From Desulfonatronospira sp. (lineage in GTDB: Bacteria > Desulfobacterota > Desulfovibrionia > Desulfovibrionales > Desulfonatronovibrionaceae): a DNA stretch of 32,725 nucleotides. The notes under the pieces were generated by a model. That model had not been told where the DNA came from. It searched no databases and worked only from the letters and a program-made list of their open reading frames with translations. The DNA is taken from NCBI GenBank assembly GCA_007125075.1, contig SLDX01000086.1:1-32725 (forward strand). Reading direction: 5' to 3'. The translations under genes were made by a program, and so were the position numbers. Positions 23,944 through 32,579 of this stretch are shown here, in pieces (position 1 is the stretch's first letter; each line of letters begins with the position of its first letter).

Positions 23944-24657
23944 ATGAAAGAAAGACAGATAAATATCTTTCTTGCTGTATTCTTCATCATTCTTCTTATG
24001 GGATTTGTTGTCCACGAGAGCAGGACCTTTCCGGGCAGCGCACCTGGTCATGTTCTGGGCATTGCCGGGGGCATTTTCATGCTCATGGCTCTTCTTTATT
24101 CTTTTCGCAAGAGGTTTTTAAAGAAAAGAGGCAAACAGAATCCTATCAACAGGCACATCACCTATGGGCTGATAGGCTCTTCCCTGGTGATTACCCATTC
24201 AGGACACGCAGTTTCCAGCCTGATCGGCCTGCTCATCTTTTTGTCCGTAATGCTTGTCGTCTTAAGCGGCATTGTTGGTTATTATATGTTCAAAAGAGTA
24301 ACCAGAACCCTGAAGGACCATAAAAAGGATCATGAGCTTTTAAAGGCGCATCTCAGAAGACGAAGACATGAGCTGCTCAATGCCTGCAGGATCCAGGATC
24401 CGGAGGATTTGCAGGAAGTCACGCCACCCGTATGGAGGCTGAGGTTCCGTTCAGATATGATGGACGAGTGCGGACGCTGGATGGACGAGGTCAGAGTCCT
24501 GGCTGAAAAGGAGTATACCATAAAGTTTTTTGACCAGTTAAAAAGTATTTTCACCAAGTGGGTCAAGGTGCATCACACCATAGCCTTTCTTTTGTTCGCC
24601 CTGTTGATCGTTCATGTTCTGACCAATGTATATTATGGATTGCGCTGGCTGCCATGA
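23944..24657 (+). CDS. Cytochrome b-like integral membrane protein
   Basis: 237 residues with five hydrophobic segments (about 7-24, 34-54, 71-88, 90-113 and 212-234) and a 90-residue cytoplasmic or loop domain between the fourth and fifth. Histidines sit at or near membrane segments: His36 (PGHVLG), His71, His85 and His88 (VITHSGHAV), the HH pair at about 210 and a later IVHVLTN histidine. This is the pattern expected for a di-heme b-type cytochrome. The charged loop is rich in Arg, Lys and Glu (DHKKDHELLKAHLRRRRHELL). It starts eight bases after the ferredoxin stop and overlaps the heptaheme cytochrome by ATGA. I recognise no named subfamily; heme binding is inferred from histidine placement only. 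Confidence 0.75.
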   Translation: MKERQINIFLAVFFIILLMGFVVHESRTFPGSAPGHVLGIAGGIFMLMALLYSFRKRFLKKRGKQNPINRHITYGLIGSSLVITHSGHAVSSLIGLLIFLSVMLVVLSGIVGYYMFKRVTRTLKDHKKDHELLKAHLRRRRHELLNACRIQDPEDLQEVTPPVWRLRFRSDMMDECGRWMDEVRVLAEKEYTIKFFDQLKSIFTKWVKVHHTIAFLLFALLIVHVLTNVYYGLRWLP

Positions 24658-25277
24658 AAATAATATTTCTATACGTTGCCATATTTGCAGCAATTATTGG
24701 TTTTTCCGCATGGCTTTATTCTTATGATCAGGCTGCCAAGCCCGGCGGCTTAAGCAGTGCTCATGAATTTATCCATGAGTGCGAAACCTGCCATACCCCC
24801 TGGCAGGGCGTCAGTGATCAGATGTGCAGGTATTGTCATTTTTTTGATGACCCAATGGACTTGAAGCCGGAGATACGCTTCCACGTGGCGGAGAAACATT
24901 GCCTGCAATGCCATACTGAGCATCTCGGCAGGGGCGGGGACATAGCCAGGGTTGATCATACCCTTTTTCATCCTGATCTTTTATGCACGGATTGTCACTT
25001 CGATCCGCATCAGGGTAATTTCGGGGATGACTGCAGGATCTGCCACGGAATTACATCCTGGGAAGTTGAGGGCTTCAGTCATCCTCCGGCGGATAACAGA
25101 AACTGTCATCACTGCCACAAAGCTCCGGCATCTCATCATGCCCCGGAGTTGTGGGAACAGATCCTCAAAGGGCATCAGATTGTCATTGATCCGGATGAAC
25201 CTCCAGCAGTTGATGAGTGCTGGCAATGTCACACCACCCATCGCTGGGGACATCTGATGATGGATCATGATCTTTAA
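24654..25277 (+). CDS. Seven-heme membrane-anchored c-type cytochrome
   Basis: 207 residues. The N-terminal hydrophobic helix (residues 3-20) is probably an uncleaved anchor, with the rest in the periplasm. Seven CxxCH heme motifs are readable: CETCH (43-47), CRYCH (58-62), CLQCH (83-87), CTDCH (111-115), CRICH (127-131), CHHCH (151-155) and CWQCH (189-193), with many additional histidines for the second axial ligands. The gene begins inside the stop of the cytochrome b-like gene (ATGA). The likely job is to pass electrons between the membrane protein and periplasmic cytochromes such as the c3-like protein encoded opposite. The open frame extending upstream to 24558 overlaps the previous gene and was rejected. 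Confidence 0.88.
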   Translation: MKIIFLYVAIFAAIIGFSAWLYSYDQAAKPGGLSSAHEFIHECETCHTPWQGVSDQMCRYCHFFDDPMDLKPEIRFHVAEKHCLQCHTEHLGRGGDIARVDHTLFHPDLLCTDCHFDPHQGNFGDDCRICHGITSWEVEGFSHPPADNRNCHHCHKAPASHHAPELWEQILKGHQIVIDPDEPPAVDECWQCHTTHRWGHLMMDHDL

Positions 25278-25285
25278 ATTAAGAA

Positions 25286-25321
25286 GAAAAAAAACGCCTG
25301 CAAAGATGGACTTTGCAGGCG
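25286..25321 (-). terminator. Intrinsic terminator between convergent cytochrome genes
   Basis: CGCCTGCAAAG (25295-25305), loop ATGGA, and CTTTGCAGGCG (25311-25321) form a perfect 11-bp stem. On the minus strand it is followed by eight Ts, so it best terminates the c3-like gene at 25412-25867. It lies 17 bases after the heptaheme cytochrome stop and may slow that transcript too. Confidence 0.82.
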
Positions 25322-25411
25322 CTTAAGCAGGGAGGAGGACAAGGAATTTTTTAGATTTTTGGAAATAATTTGAAATTTTTTTTAAAAATCTACAGCAATT
25401 TTGCCTGTGAA

Positions 25412-25867
25412 CTACCTCATATGGCATCCAATGCAGGTGGTGGGAGCATCCATGGCCTGAGCGAATTCATCGTGCACGTGACAGCCGAGCCAGCACATGT
25501 GATGGTAGGCCTCTTCAAAATAGAAAAGGTCGTCCATATCACGTGTGGTCCGGGTCCCTGCGTAAACGTTCTCCGGATCAGGATCAGTGGCGGCTACATC
25601 ATGACATCCGAACTCCATGCATCCGATGTAATCGCCGGTATGGTGGCACTCCATACAGTCATAATCTATGTGTGAGTCATGGGAAAAAGGCACAGGGTTC
25701 AGCTTTTTCGGTCCATACTCCTCCTCATATTCCACCGGGGGATACATCATTATAAGATCAGGATAATCGCCTTCATGCTGATAGGTCAAACCGGCATAGA
25801 GGCTTGGAATGACCAGAAATCCCATTAACATGGCACACAACACGCCAATAACCACAGATCTTTTCAT
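25412..25867 (-). CDS. Tetraheme cytochrome c3-like protein with one unusual heme motif
   Basis: 151 residues. A cleavable signal peptide (MKRSVVIGVLCAMLMGFLVIPSLYAG) sends it to the periplasm. Four heme sites are readable: CMECH (71-75), CMEFGCH (83-89, the CX4CH form usual in c3), CWLGCH (125-130, a CX3CH) and CIGCH (145-149). Preceding His63 and His66 (FSHDSH) match the axial ligands of c3. Class III cytochromes carry electrons from periplasmic hydrogenases or formate dehydrogenases to membrane complexes. The third site, with three residues between the cysteines, is abnormal; the bases at 25478-25495 are unambiguous in the given sequence. A strong ribosome site AAGGAGGT lies upstream. It converges on the heptaheme operon. 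Confidence 0.85.
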   Translation of the reverse strand: MKRSVVIGVLCAMLMGFLVIPSLYAGLTYQHEGDYPDLIMMYPPVEYEEEYGPKKLNPVPFSHDSHIDYDCMECHHTGDYIGCMEFGCHDVAATDPDPENVYAGTRTTRDMDDLFYFEEAYHHMCWLGCHVHDEFAQAMDAPTTCIGCHMR

Positions 25868-26153
25868 TACTGCTTACCTCCTTATCAAATTAATATTATT
25901 GTCTTGACACCCGGAAGCCTTCAACAATCCAGTTCTGTGCTGAATGCTTGAAAACAGTTACGGCTTTTCCGGGAACAGCTTCCATAGACAGCCGGTTGAT
26001 ATTGATGAGGCTCAAGCCGGTCCTTATATAAAATTGCCGGCCCAGTGCTCCGGCAGGAATAGATCTTATTATGTTCAGATAAGCAGCATGGCTTGAATAC
26101 GGCTCTCATAAGCCATGAGCAATCCCCATGTCAAACAACTCTTTTCCATGATA

Positions 26154-27203
26154 TCATATTTCAGCGGCGATTCTGTCTCCCACCTGACTGGTGGTCATGC
26201 CCATCCGTCCTGCTGACTGACTGGACATGACAGGCAAAATTTTCATCACGGCGTCTTCAACTGTCTGGGCGGCCGTGTCTTCACCGAGTTCCGCAAGCAT
26301 CATCTGACCTGCCAGAATACCGGCCACGGGATTGGCTTTTCCAAGACCAGCGTATTTGGGTGCGGATCCTCCGATAGGTTCAAACATGGACACTCCCTGC
26401 GGGTTTATATTGCCACCGGCGGCAATGCCCAGTCCGCCCTGGGTGATGGCTCCAAGATCAGTGATGATATCTCCGAACATATTGTCGGTAACGATAACGT
26501 CGAACCATTCCGGGCTTTTGACCATCCACATGCAGGTGGCATCCACATGGGTGTAGTCAATTTCAACATCTGGATAATCCGCGGCCATTTTCCTGAAAAC
26601 TCTTTCCCAGAGGCCGAAAGCATAGGTCAGAACATTGGTTTTGCCGCAAAGTGTGAGTTTTTTTCTTTTTCTGCGGGAAGCAAGCTCAAAGGCATAGCGC
26701 AGGCAGCGCTCCACACCCATATACGTGTTCACTGATTCCTGAATGGCCACTTCGTGAGTGGTTCCCTCTCTGAGCAGTCCTCCGCCTCCGGAATACAGCC
26801 CTTCGGTATTTTCTCTGACCACGATGTAGTCTATGTGCTCAGGTCCCTTGTCCTTAAGCGGGCACTCCACGCCGGGATAGAGCTTGATGGGCCGCAGGTT
26901 GATGTATTGATCGAGGACGAAGCGGGTCCTGAGGAGAATGCCCTTCTCCAGTATGCCCGGTTTGACCTGGGGATGACCTATGGCTCCAAGGTAAATGGCC
27001 TGAAAGCCTTTGAGTTCTTCAAGCACCGAATCCGGCATGATCTCTCCGGTCTTAAGGTACCTTTCTCCACCAAGATCATAATTGTGCCAGTCAAGCTTGA
27101 AACCGTATTTTTCCCCCGCAGTATCAAGAACCTTTTTTCCTTCATGGACAACTTCCGGTCCGATGCCGTCTCCGGGGATCAGAGCAATTTTGTAACTTCT
27201 CAT
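26154..27203 (-). CDS. leuB: Isopropylmalate/isocitrate dehydrogenase-family enzyme (LeuB-like)
   Basis: 349 residues, a beta-decarboxylating dehydrogenase. The start IALIPGDGIGPEV is the nucleotide-fold opening, RTRFVLDQYINLRPIKLYPGVECPL and YIVVRENTEGLYSGGGG form the substrate site, and GLWERVFR followed by VIVTDNMFGDIITDLGAITQGGLG supplies the metal-binding Asp residues. The C-terminal GSAPKYAGLGKANPVAGI is close to the GSAP/GANP cofactor loop of LeuB. The most likely role is 3-isopropylmalate dehydrogenase in leucine biosynthesis. However, leuA, leuC and leuD are not adjacent, so isocitrate, homoisocitrate or tartrate dehydrogenase cannot be excluded. The ribosome site AAGGAG is ideal. 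It follows the MscS gene on the same strand with a 116-base gap. Confidence 0.85.
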   Translation of the reverse strand: MRSYKIALIPGDGIGPEVVHEGKKVLDTAGEKYGFKLDWHNYDLGGERYLKTGEIMPDSVLEELKGFQAIYLGAIGHPQVKPGILEKGILLRTRFVLDQYINLRPIKLYPGVECPLKDKGPEHIDYIVVRENTEGLYSGGGGLLREGTTHEVAIQESVNTYMGVERCLRYAFELASRRKRKKLTLCGKTNVLTYAFGLWERVFRKMAADYPDVEIDYTHVDATCMWMVKSPEWFDVIVTDNMFGDIITDLGAITQGGLGIAAGGNINPQGVSMFEPIGGSAPKYAGLGKANPVAGILAGQMMLAELGEDTAAQTVEDAVMKILPVMSSQSAGRMGMTTSQVGDRIAAEI

Positions 27204-27319
27204 TTATATCTCCTTAAGCACGTGTTTGAGATGGGATTCCAGAATAAAAATGATATTCCTTTTCAAGTTTGGTGCTTAAAGTCAAGTCTGGATTTTGCAT
27301 GGCTTTGTGTGAACAATTA

Positions 27320-29827
27320 TTATCCGGATTTTTTAACAGACTCATCTTCTGGCCTGGCAACAGCATCTTCCCTGGTGGCATTACTGTCGTCCCGTCCGGA
27401 TTTTTCTTTTTCCTTCTGCTCCTGTTCTTCTTCCTCGGACTGCTCTTTTTCCCTGACCACGTCCCTGGAAGCCTCTGACTCCGATGCATATTGAATCTCA
27501 GGCTCTGAGGCCTCCTCAGATGGTTTTTCAATTACTGTCCTGGCTGAAGGAAGGGTTTCCAGGGGCATTTGGGTCATGCGCATGGGCGGTGCCGCACCTT
27601 CTTTGTCTGTACCGAACCAGACGGTACGGTGAGGGAAGGGGATTTCGATGTCTCTTTCGTCAAAGATGCGCTTCACGCGCTCAAGAAAAGCCCGGCGAAC
27701 AGCAAACTGACGCATGGGCTGAGTCTTCATTCTGACCCGGATTTCCACGGCAGAGTCTCCAAGATTATTTAACCCGAACACCTCCAGATCACCGATGATG
27801 TCCGGTCCCAAGGTTTCATCCTGACGCAGTTCCAGGGCCACCTCCTGCAGGGCCTGGACCACCTCGTAGTAATTTTCACGGTAGGCCACCCTGGCGTCGA
27901 TCAGGGCATAGCCATAGTCCCGGTTATAGTTGAGTACTGTGGTCACGTCCCCAAAGGGTATCACATGTACCGTGCCGGTCAGGTCGCGCAGTGTGACTGT
28001 GCGTACCGTCAAATGTTCAACCGTGCCGGAATGGCCTCCGGCTTCCACCCAGTCGCCCACGGCTATGGAATCTTCAATAAGAATAAAGGCTCCGGTTATT
28101 ACGTCCCGGACCAGAGTCTGGGCACCGAAACCGATAGCCAGGCCTATCACACCGGCGCCAGCCAGCAGGGGGGCGATACTAACGCCCAGGTGGGAAAGAA
28201 CGCTCATACCGGCTACCAGGGCTATGGTGATGAGAATTACATTGCGCAAGAGCGGCAGCAGAGTCAGCTTTCGGGTGCTTCTTTTTTTCTCGTCCGGTTC
28301 TTCGCGTTCCTTGGCCAGAGATACTTCAATCCTGGCACTGATTAATTCCCAGAGCAGAAAAGCAGCTGTCAGGATAAATACAAGTATTAAAAATTCTGAA
28401 ATAATCGCTCCGCCCTGTGGAGTGAACAGCCAGCTTAGAGTTCCCAGTCCCCAGGTCTGCATGATGGAAAAGACGGCAACCACGTAGATGACCCATTTGA
28501 TGGTCAGGCTTAGAAGCGGCAGGTAGCGGTTGGCCCTGGCTTCCAGCTCGGGATGGTTCTGCTTGAGCTCTTCGCTGATTTTGAACAGATGCCAGGTGCC
28601 GCGCATGCTCAGGCGGACCAGAAAGGCAGCCAGGGCCACGATTAATATGGTCAGGATTACGGATCTGGCCAGGAAGTGAAAACCGCCTTCTATTTCCAGG
28701 GCCCAGGTGGCGTACATGCCGGTTATGAGCACTATGGCCAGGATATGCCAGTATTCAGCCAGACGCCCCCTGATGGAGTTGAAAATCTGAATTCGGTCGC
28801 AGAATGCTTTTTCCTTTTTTTCAGGAACCTTCTTCTCATCAGGTTTCTCGGGAGCGATCCGCAGCCAGCAGGTTACCTCTGAGCGGTTCTGAAGCACAAG
28901 CACCACAGCCATAGCCGCGATGATCAGACCCAGGAATTTAAGCAGGAAGGTGTACAGGCTGCCAGGAAGACCCATAAGCAGGGAAGCTTCAAGGATAAAA
29001 TAACCGTAAACTCCAAGACCGGCTACTCTGCGGACCCAGATATAAAGGTACTGCACTGAACCGTTATCCAGAGGCAGAATTCTCAGGGAAGGTACACCCG
29101 GCACCAGGACCAGTCTGGCCAGAGCCAGAATAACCCTGACCAGGATGTTGGCGTTGACCAGGGTTAGAGCAACCAGCTGTGTTCCGGTCCTGGGATCAAG
29201 AAAAGGAAGAAGTCCATAAGCCGCTGCCGCAAAGGCCGCGATAGGGATAAGCTCCAGTACGGTCCTGGCAATAAGAAAAAGTGCCCGCAAAGCTAAATTA
29301 TAGGCAACCTGATCTTCAATTGTTTTCCGGGACCCGGCCAGCAGGCGGCGCACTACCCTTTCGGCAAGAAACCCGGCCAGAAGAACAAGGATCACTTTGC
29401 CGGCCATTTCCGCCCAGGATCTCAATATTTCCGGGTCCTGAGCCTTTGTAACCAGCTCAACTCCCAGTTCGGGTACCTGGAGAAGATTGCTGCCCGCGTC
29501 CGCCAGAAGCTGGTTGACCTCCTGCATATGACTGGACATTATAGCCAGAAGCTGTCCGGCCAGTCCGCGGGGTTCCGGGTCTTCCACGACAGCGATGTCT
29601 TCGGCTTCATAAGCGGCAAGCAGAGTGCGCAAATCCTGTCTGAGCCGTTCAAGTTTCTGCGGATCCTCCAGATCCTGGAGCAGTCTCTCTATTCCAGAGG
29701 GTGAAATTTCCTGATTGTTGACTGATATGACCTGTTGCGCATTAGAGGGACAGATCAAGGCAATAAGGAAAAAAATTCCTAAGCATAAGGAAATCAGAAG
29801 ACGCAGCCTGATAGCTCCAGATGGCAT
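27320..29827 (-). CDS. Large MscS-family mechanosensitive channel
   Basis: 835 residues. An N-terminal signal (LRLLISLCLGIFFLIALICPSNAQQ) leads to a ~100-residue probably periplasmic helical domain, then multiple membrane segments between about 130 and 550. The MscS core follows: LLAGAGVIGLAIGFGAQTLVRDVITGAFILIEDSIAVGDWVE (near 550-592) with the glycine/alanine-rich pore helix and the start of the beta domain, then GTVEHLTVRTVTLRDLTGTVHVIPFGDV. The last ~70 residues are a highly charged low-complexity tail (SEEEEQEQKEKEK) outside the fold. Large MscS members release solutes on hypo-osmotic shock or sense ions. A GGAGAG ribosome site precedes the ATG. It reads away from the divergent mltC-like gene. 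Confidence 0.93.
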   Translation of the reverse strand: MPSGAIRLRLLISLCLGIFFLIALICPSNAQQVISVNNQEISPSGIERLLQDLEDPQKLERLRQDLRTLLAAYEAEDIAVVEDPEPRGLAGQLLAIMSSHMQEVNQLLADAGSNLLQVPELGVELVTKAQDPEILRSWAEMAGKVILVLLAGFLAERVVRRLLAGSRKTIEDQVAYNLALRALFLIARTVLELIPIAAFAAAAYGLLPFLDPRTGTQLVALTLVNANILVRVILALARLVLVPGVPSLRILPLDNGSVQYLYIWVRRVAGLGVYGYFILEASLLMGLPGSLYTFLLKFLGLIIAAMAVVLVLQNRSEVTCWLRIAPEKPDEKKVPEKKEKAFCDRIQIFNSIRGRLAEYWHILAIVLITGMYATWALEIEGGFHFLARSVILTILIVALAAFLVRLSMRGTWHLFKISEELKQNHPELEARANRYLPLLSLTIKWVIYVVAVFSIMQTWGLGTLSWLFTPQGGAIISEFLILVFILTAAFLLWELISARIEVSLAKEREEPDEKKRSTRKLTLLPLLRNVILITIALVAGMSVLSHLGVSIAPLLAGAGVIGLAIGFGAQTLVRDVITGAFILIEDSIAVGDWVEAGGHSGTVEHLTVRTVTLRDLTGTVHVIPFGDVTTVLNYNRDYGYALIDARVAYRENYYEVVQALQEVALELRQDETLGPDIIGDLEVFGLNNLGDSAVEIRVRMKTQPMRQFAVRRAFLERVKRIFDERDIEIPFPHRTVWFGTDKEGAAPPMRMTQMPLETLPSARTVIEKPSEEASEPEIQYASESEASRDVVREKEQSEEEEQEQKEKEKSGRDDSNATREDAVARPEDESVKKSG

Positions 29828-30053
29828 AAACTCTCCAGGGAAGCTGGTTAAAGATTTGAAAGAGTTTTCTCAGCGATGATCACGAGGCGGACCGGATGTC
29901 CCTGAAAAAGGCCTGGTACGCAGATCCAAAATTAAAGATTGCTCTTGTTTTTAGGTCGAGTACTTACAGGAAACAGTGGCCCTTGTAAATTATCCAAACA
30001 GGAAGGAACTTCGTTTCTGCTGAAACGAGTTTTGATCCATATCCTAACCAGGT

Positions 30054-31193
30054 ATGAACCGCAGAGAATTCATCAAGATATTGACCTTGGCTTCAGTGCT
30101 GCTTGGTGCCGGATGCAGACCCGCCCAGGTTCGCCAGGCCGTAAGCATCGGCGAGCAACTATCCAGAGGCTCTGTTTCCGAAGCGGTGAGTTCAGTCATT
30201 CCGGGCACCGGCGTGGCTGGATTGGACAGTCTGCTGCGCCGGCAGCTGCAGCAGATGATCGACAAGCTTTTTGAGGAATGGGGAGATGAAAAAGTAGCTA
30301 CAGAATCGGAATACGTCAAATACACCGATGAATATCAGACCCGGGCGGTGATCAATTTTCAAGCCGGGATGATCAGGGTGGAGACTGTAGAAACGGACAA
30401 TCCGGAGGCAAAACTCAAATCCGCTGTCATTCACACCCTGCTTACACCTGAGGATCCGACCAAAGTGGATCTGTTGTCGGACAAGCAGGTCGGAACAGGC
30501 CCGGAACCATTTTTATACAATGTGGTGGTTGACCATGAAAATCAGCCCATACGCTGGGAATGGCGGGCAACCAGGTTTGCGGAGCATCTGATGCGCACGG
30601 CTTATCAGAGTGACATCTACAATAACCGCAGACGTCACTTTGTTACCTTCAAAATGGTCAAAGATCACGATTTGGAGCAGAAAAGGCGTTATCAGGCCTA
30701 TGTGCTTCGTCAGTCCAGGCGTTTTGATGTGGAGCCTTCACTCATATATGCCATCATGGAGGTGGAGAGCAGCTTCAACCCTTATGCCATGAGTCACGTG
30801 CCCGCTTACGGTCTTATGCAGATCGTTCCTCATACTGCCGGACGGGATTCCCACCTCCTGATCTACAGCCGGGAAGGCACACCCACCAGGGACTATCTGT
30901 TTGTACCGGCCAATAATATCCAGATGGGCGCGGCATATCTGCATATCCTGTTTCAGCGCTATCTGGTTCGGGTCAGAGATCCCGGATCCCGGGAATACTG
31001 CGTCATCGCAGGCTACAATACTGGCAGCGGCAATGTCCTCAGGGCTTTTGATTCCGACCGGGACCGGGCCTTCAACCGCATCAACAGCATGAACAGCACT
31101 CAGGTATACAACCATCTGGTCCGCAACCTGCCTTTTCAGGAGACAAGAGACTACCTGCCCAAAGTTGTCCGGGCCAAACCCAGATATGCTTAG
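30054..31193 (+). CDS. mltC: MltC-like membrane-bound lytic murein transglycosylase
   Basis: 379 residues. The N-terminus MNRREFIKILTLASVLLGAGC combines a twin-arginine pattern (NRREFIK) with a lipobox (LGAGC), so it may be a Tat-exported lipoprotein. Residues 60-200 match the MltC-type N-terminal domain (EEWGDEKVATESEYVKYTDEYQTRAVINFQAGMIRVETV). The catalytic SLT domain follows: PSLIYAIMEVESSFNPYAMSHVPAYGLMQIVP with the catalytic glutamate in MEVESSF, then NNIQMGAAYL and VIAGYNTGSGNVLRAF. It cleaves peptidoglycan glycan strands to give 1,6-anhydro ends. The ribosome site is weak. It converges with the GTPase gene, only 30 bases between stops. Confidence 0.9.
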   Translation: MNRREFIKILTLASVLLGAGCRPAQVRQAVSIGEQLSRGSVSEAVSSVIPGTGVAGLDSLLRRQLQQMIDKLFEEWGDEKVATESEYVKYTDEYQTRAVINFQAGMIRVETVETDNPEAKLKSAVIHTLLTPEDPTKVDLLSDKQVGTGPEPFLYNVVVDHENQPIRWEWRATRFAEHLMRTAYQSDIYNNRRRHFVTFKMVKDHDLEQKRRYQAYVLRQSRRFDVEPSLIYAIMEVESSFNPYAMSHVPAYGLMQIVPHTAGRDSHLLIYSREGTPTRDYLFVPANNIQMGAAYLHILFQRYLVRVRDPGSREYCVIAGYNTGSGNVLRAFDSDRDRAFNRINSMNSTQVYNHLVRNLPFQETRDYLPKVVRAKPRYA

Positions 31194-31223
31194 CTGAGCT
31201 TGTAATCAGAGACCTTCTTATTG

Positions 31224-32579
31224 TCAGGGTTTAAGTTTTTCGTTCTTCTGCCCCATCCTTGAATAGTATTTTTTCAGATCTTCGCGGATGAATCGCCTGA
31301 CTTTGTTCAGGCTGCCCCTGGACTGTAGAAGATGTTGTTTCAGGCTTCGCTTTCTGAGCAGCTCAAGAACATGGTTTCTGACTCTTGACCATATGTTTCT
31401 GCGATAATCGCTGTCGAGGCTGACCAGGCTTTCCGGATTGTGCTGTGTCTGATTAAGCAGCCTCTTGAAGCGGAAACCGGAAAACCAGAACCAGCCAGAA
31501 ATGAGGGCCAGCAGGGCCAGGGTTGCAGGCAGGATCAGTTCTGTAGAGAAAAGTGAATCCGGCAATATGCCTTCAGTTTGATCGGGAAAATAGGCTTTGA
31601 TAAGGGCAAAGCTTGCAAGAAAAAGGACCAGAGCGGCAAGCAGGGCCCATTTGAAGGTGTTGGCCAGAAGCCTTCTGGTTTTTGTGGAAAAGCGGTACAT
31701 GCTTTCACAGACCATCTCCAGCTCTGCTGTTTTGCGGTCCACGTTTTCCAGAATGTGATTTACGCGCATGGACTGGGAACCGCTGATCTTCTTTTTCAGC
31801 TCCTCACGCTCCTGAGGCCATTCAGCGTGTTTTTCCTCCAGCCTGGCTTCTTTGGGCGAATAGGTCAGATAGATGTGCGGCATGTCTTTTCGCCCGGTCA
31901 TCTGGGAGATATTCCAGCAAAGCGACCCGTAAGAACGGATCAGGTCACTGACGTTGTCGCATTCATCTATGCGGCTTAAAACGAGCACCACCCGGTCTTC
32001 ACCTGCCCGCTCCGGAAGTATGTTGCGGATTACGCTGAAGTTTTCACGGATCGTTCCGGCCTTGTGCGGATCAAACATCATAATTATCATATCAGCCATA
32101 CCGGCCAGATCTCCGATGACATCAAGGTACCTGTAACCGCGATCCCGCTCCGTGGTTGAGTCGATCATGCCCGGGGTATCGATTATTGCCGAGTCTTCCA
32201 GCAAAGAAGAGGGGACATTTTTGAGACAGATATGGGAGATAAGGCTTTGTCCGTATGATTTCAGGCCGGTGAAGGGCAGCCTGGGATCATTTATCAGAGT
32301 GGACCCTGGAATCTCTTCAGGCAGGGAATTGCCTTCGTTGGTTATTACCGTAAAGGAGTCGTCCGTAGGCGCCTGTCCGGTGCGCTGCACCTCCATGCCC
32401 AGAAGTTCGTTGATCAGGGTTGATTTGCCGGAAGAGTAGCCGCCGATGACCAGAACCAGTGGTTTCCATTTCATGGAGGCTTCCAGCCAGCTGATATCCA
32501 TGTCGAATCCTGTAAATACCGGAGCAATGTTCTTTTTGATCTTATCGTGAATCTCGCGTTGAAATGCTTTATCATCCAT
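31224..32579 (-). CDS. EHD/dynamin-like large GTPase with two membrane segments
   Basis: 451 residues from the ATG at 32579, chosen because AAAGGA lies upstream; the first ATG at 32600 has no ribosome site. The GTPase domain has G1 GGYSSGKST (46-54), G2 APTDDSFTVI (Thr72), G3 DTPGM (124-128) and a G4-like LSRID (191-195). The order and wording (GxSSGKSTxIN, then FTVI, LPF-GL-SYG, RGY-YLDVI, MMFDPHK and R-YGSLCW) closely follow eukaryotic EHD and bacterial dynamin-like proteins. A helical region leads to two membrane segments at about 301-320 and 337-357 and a basic C-terminal helical tail. Such GTPases assemble on and remodel membranes. The cellular role here is unknown. Confidence 0.82.
   Translation of the reverse strand: MDDKAFQREIHDKIKKNIAPVFTGFDMDISWLEASMKWKPLVLVIGGYSSGKSTLINELLGMEVQRTGQAPTDDSFTVITNEGNSLPEEIPGSTLINDPRLPFTGLKSYGQSLISHICLKNVPSSLLEDSAIIDTPGMIDSTTERDRGYRYLDVIGDLAGMADMIIMMFDPHKAGTIRENFSVIRNILPERAGEDRVVLVLSRIDECDNVSDLIRSYGSLCWNISQMTGRKDMPHIYLTYSPKEARLEEKHAEWPQEREELKKKISGSQSMRVNHILENVDRKTAELEMVCESMYRFSTKTRRLLANTFKWALLAALVLFLASFALIKAYFPDQTEGILPDSLFSTELILPATLALLALISGWFWFSGFRFKRLLNQTQHNPESLVSLDSDYRRNIWSRVRNHVLELLRKRSLKQHLLQSRGSLNKVRRFIREDLKKYYSRMGQKNEKLKP

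Noticed and set aside
23398-24051. 217-codon minus-strand open frame
   Set aside because: Antisense to the ferredoxin and cytochrome b-like genes, which have clear motifs and ribosome sites.
26754-27494. 246-codon plus-strand open frame
   Set aside because: Antisense to the leuB-like gene and the MscS tail; the Ser/Phe-rich end is the reverse of the charged tail.
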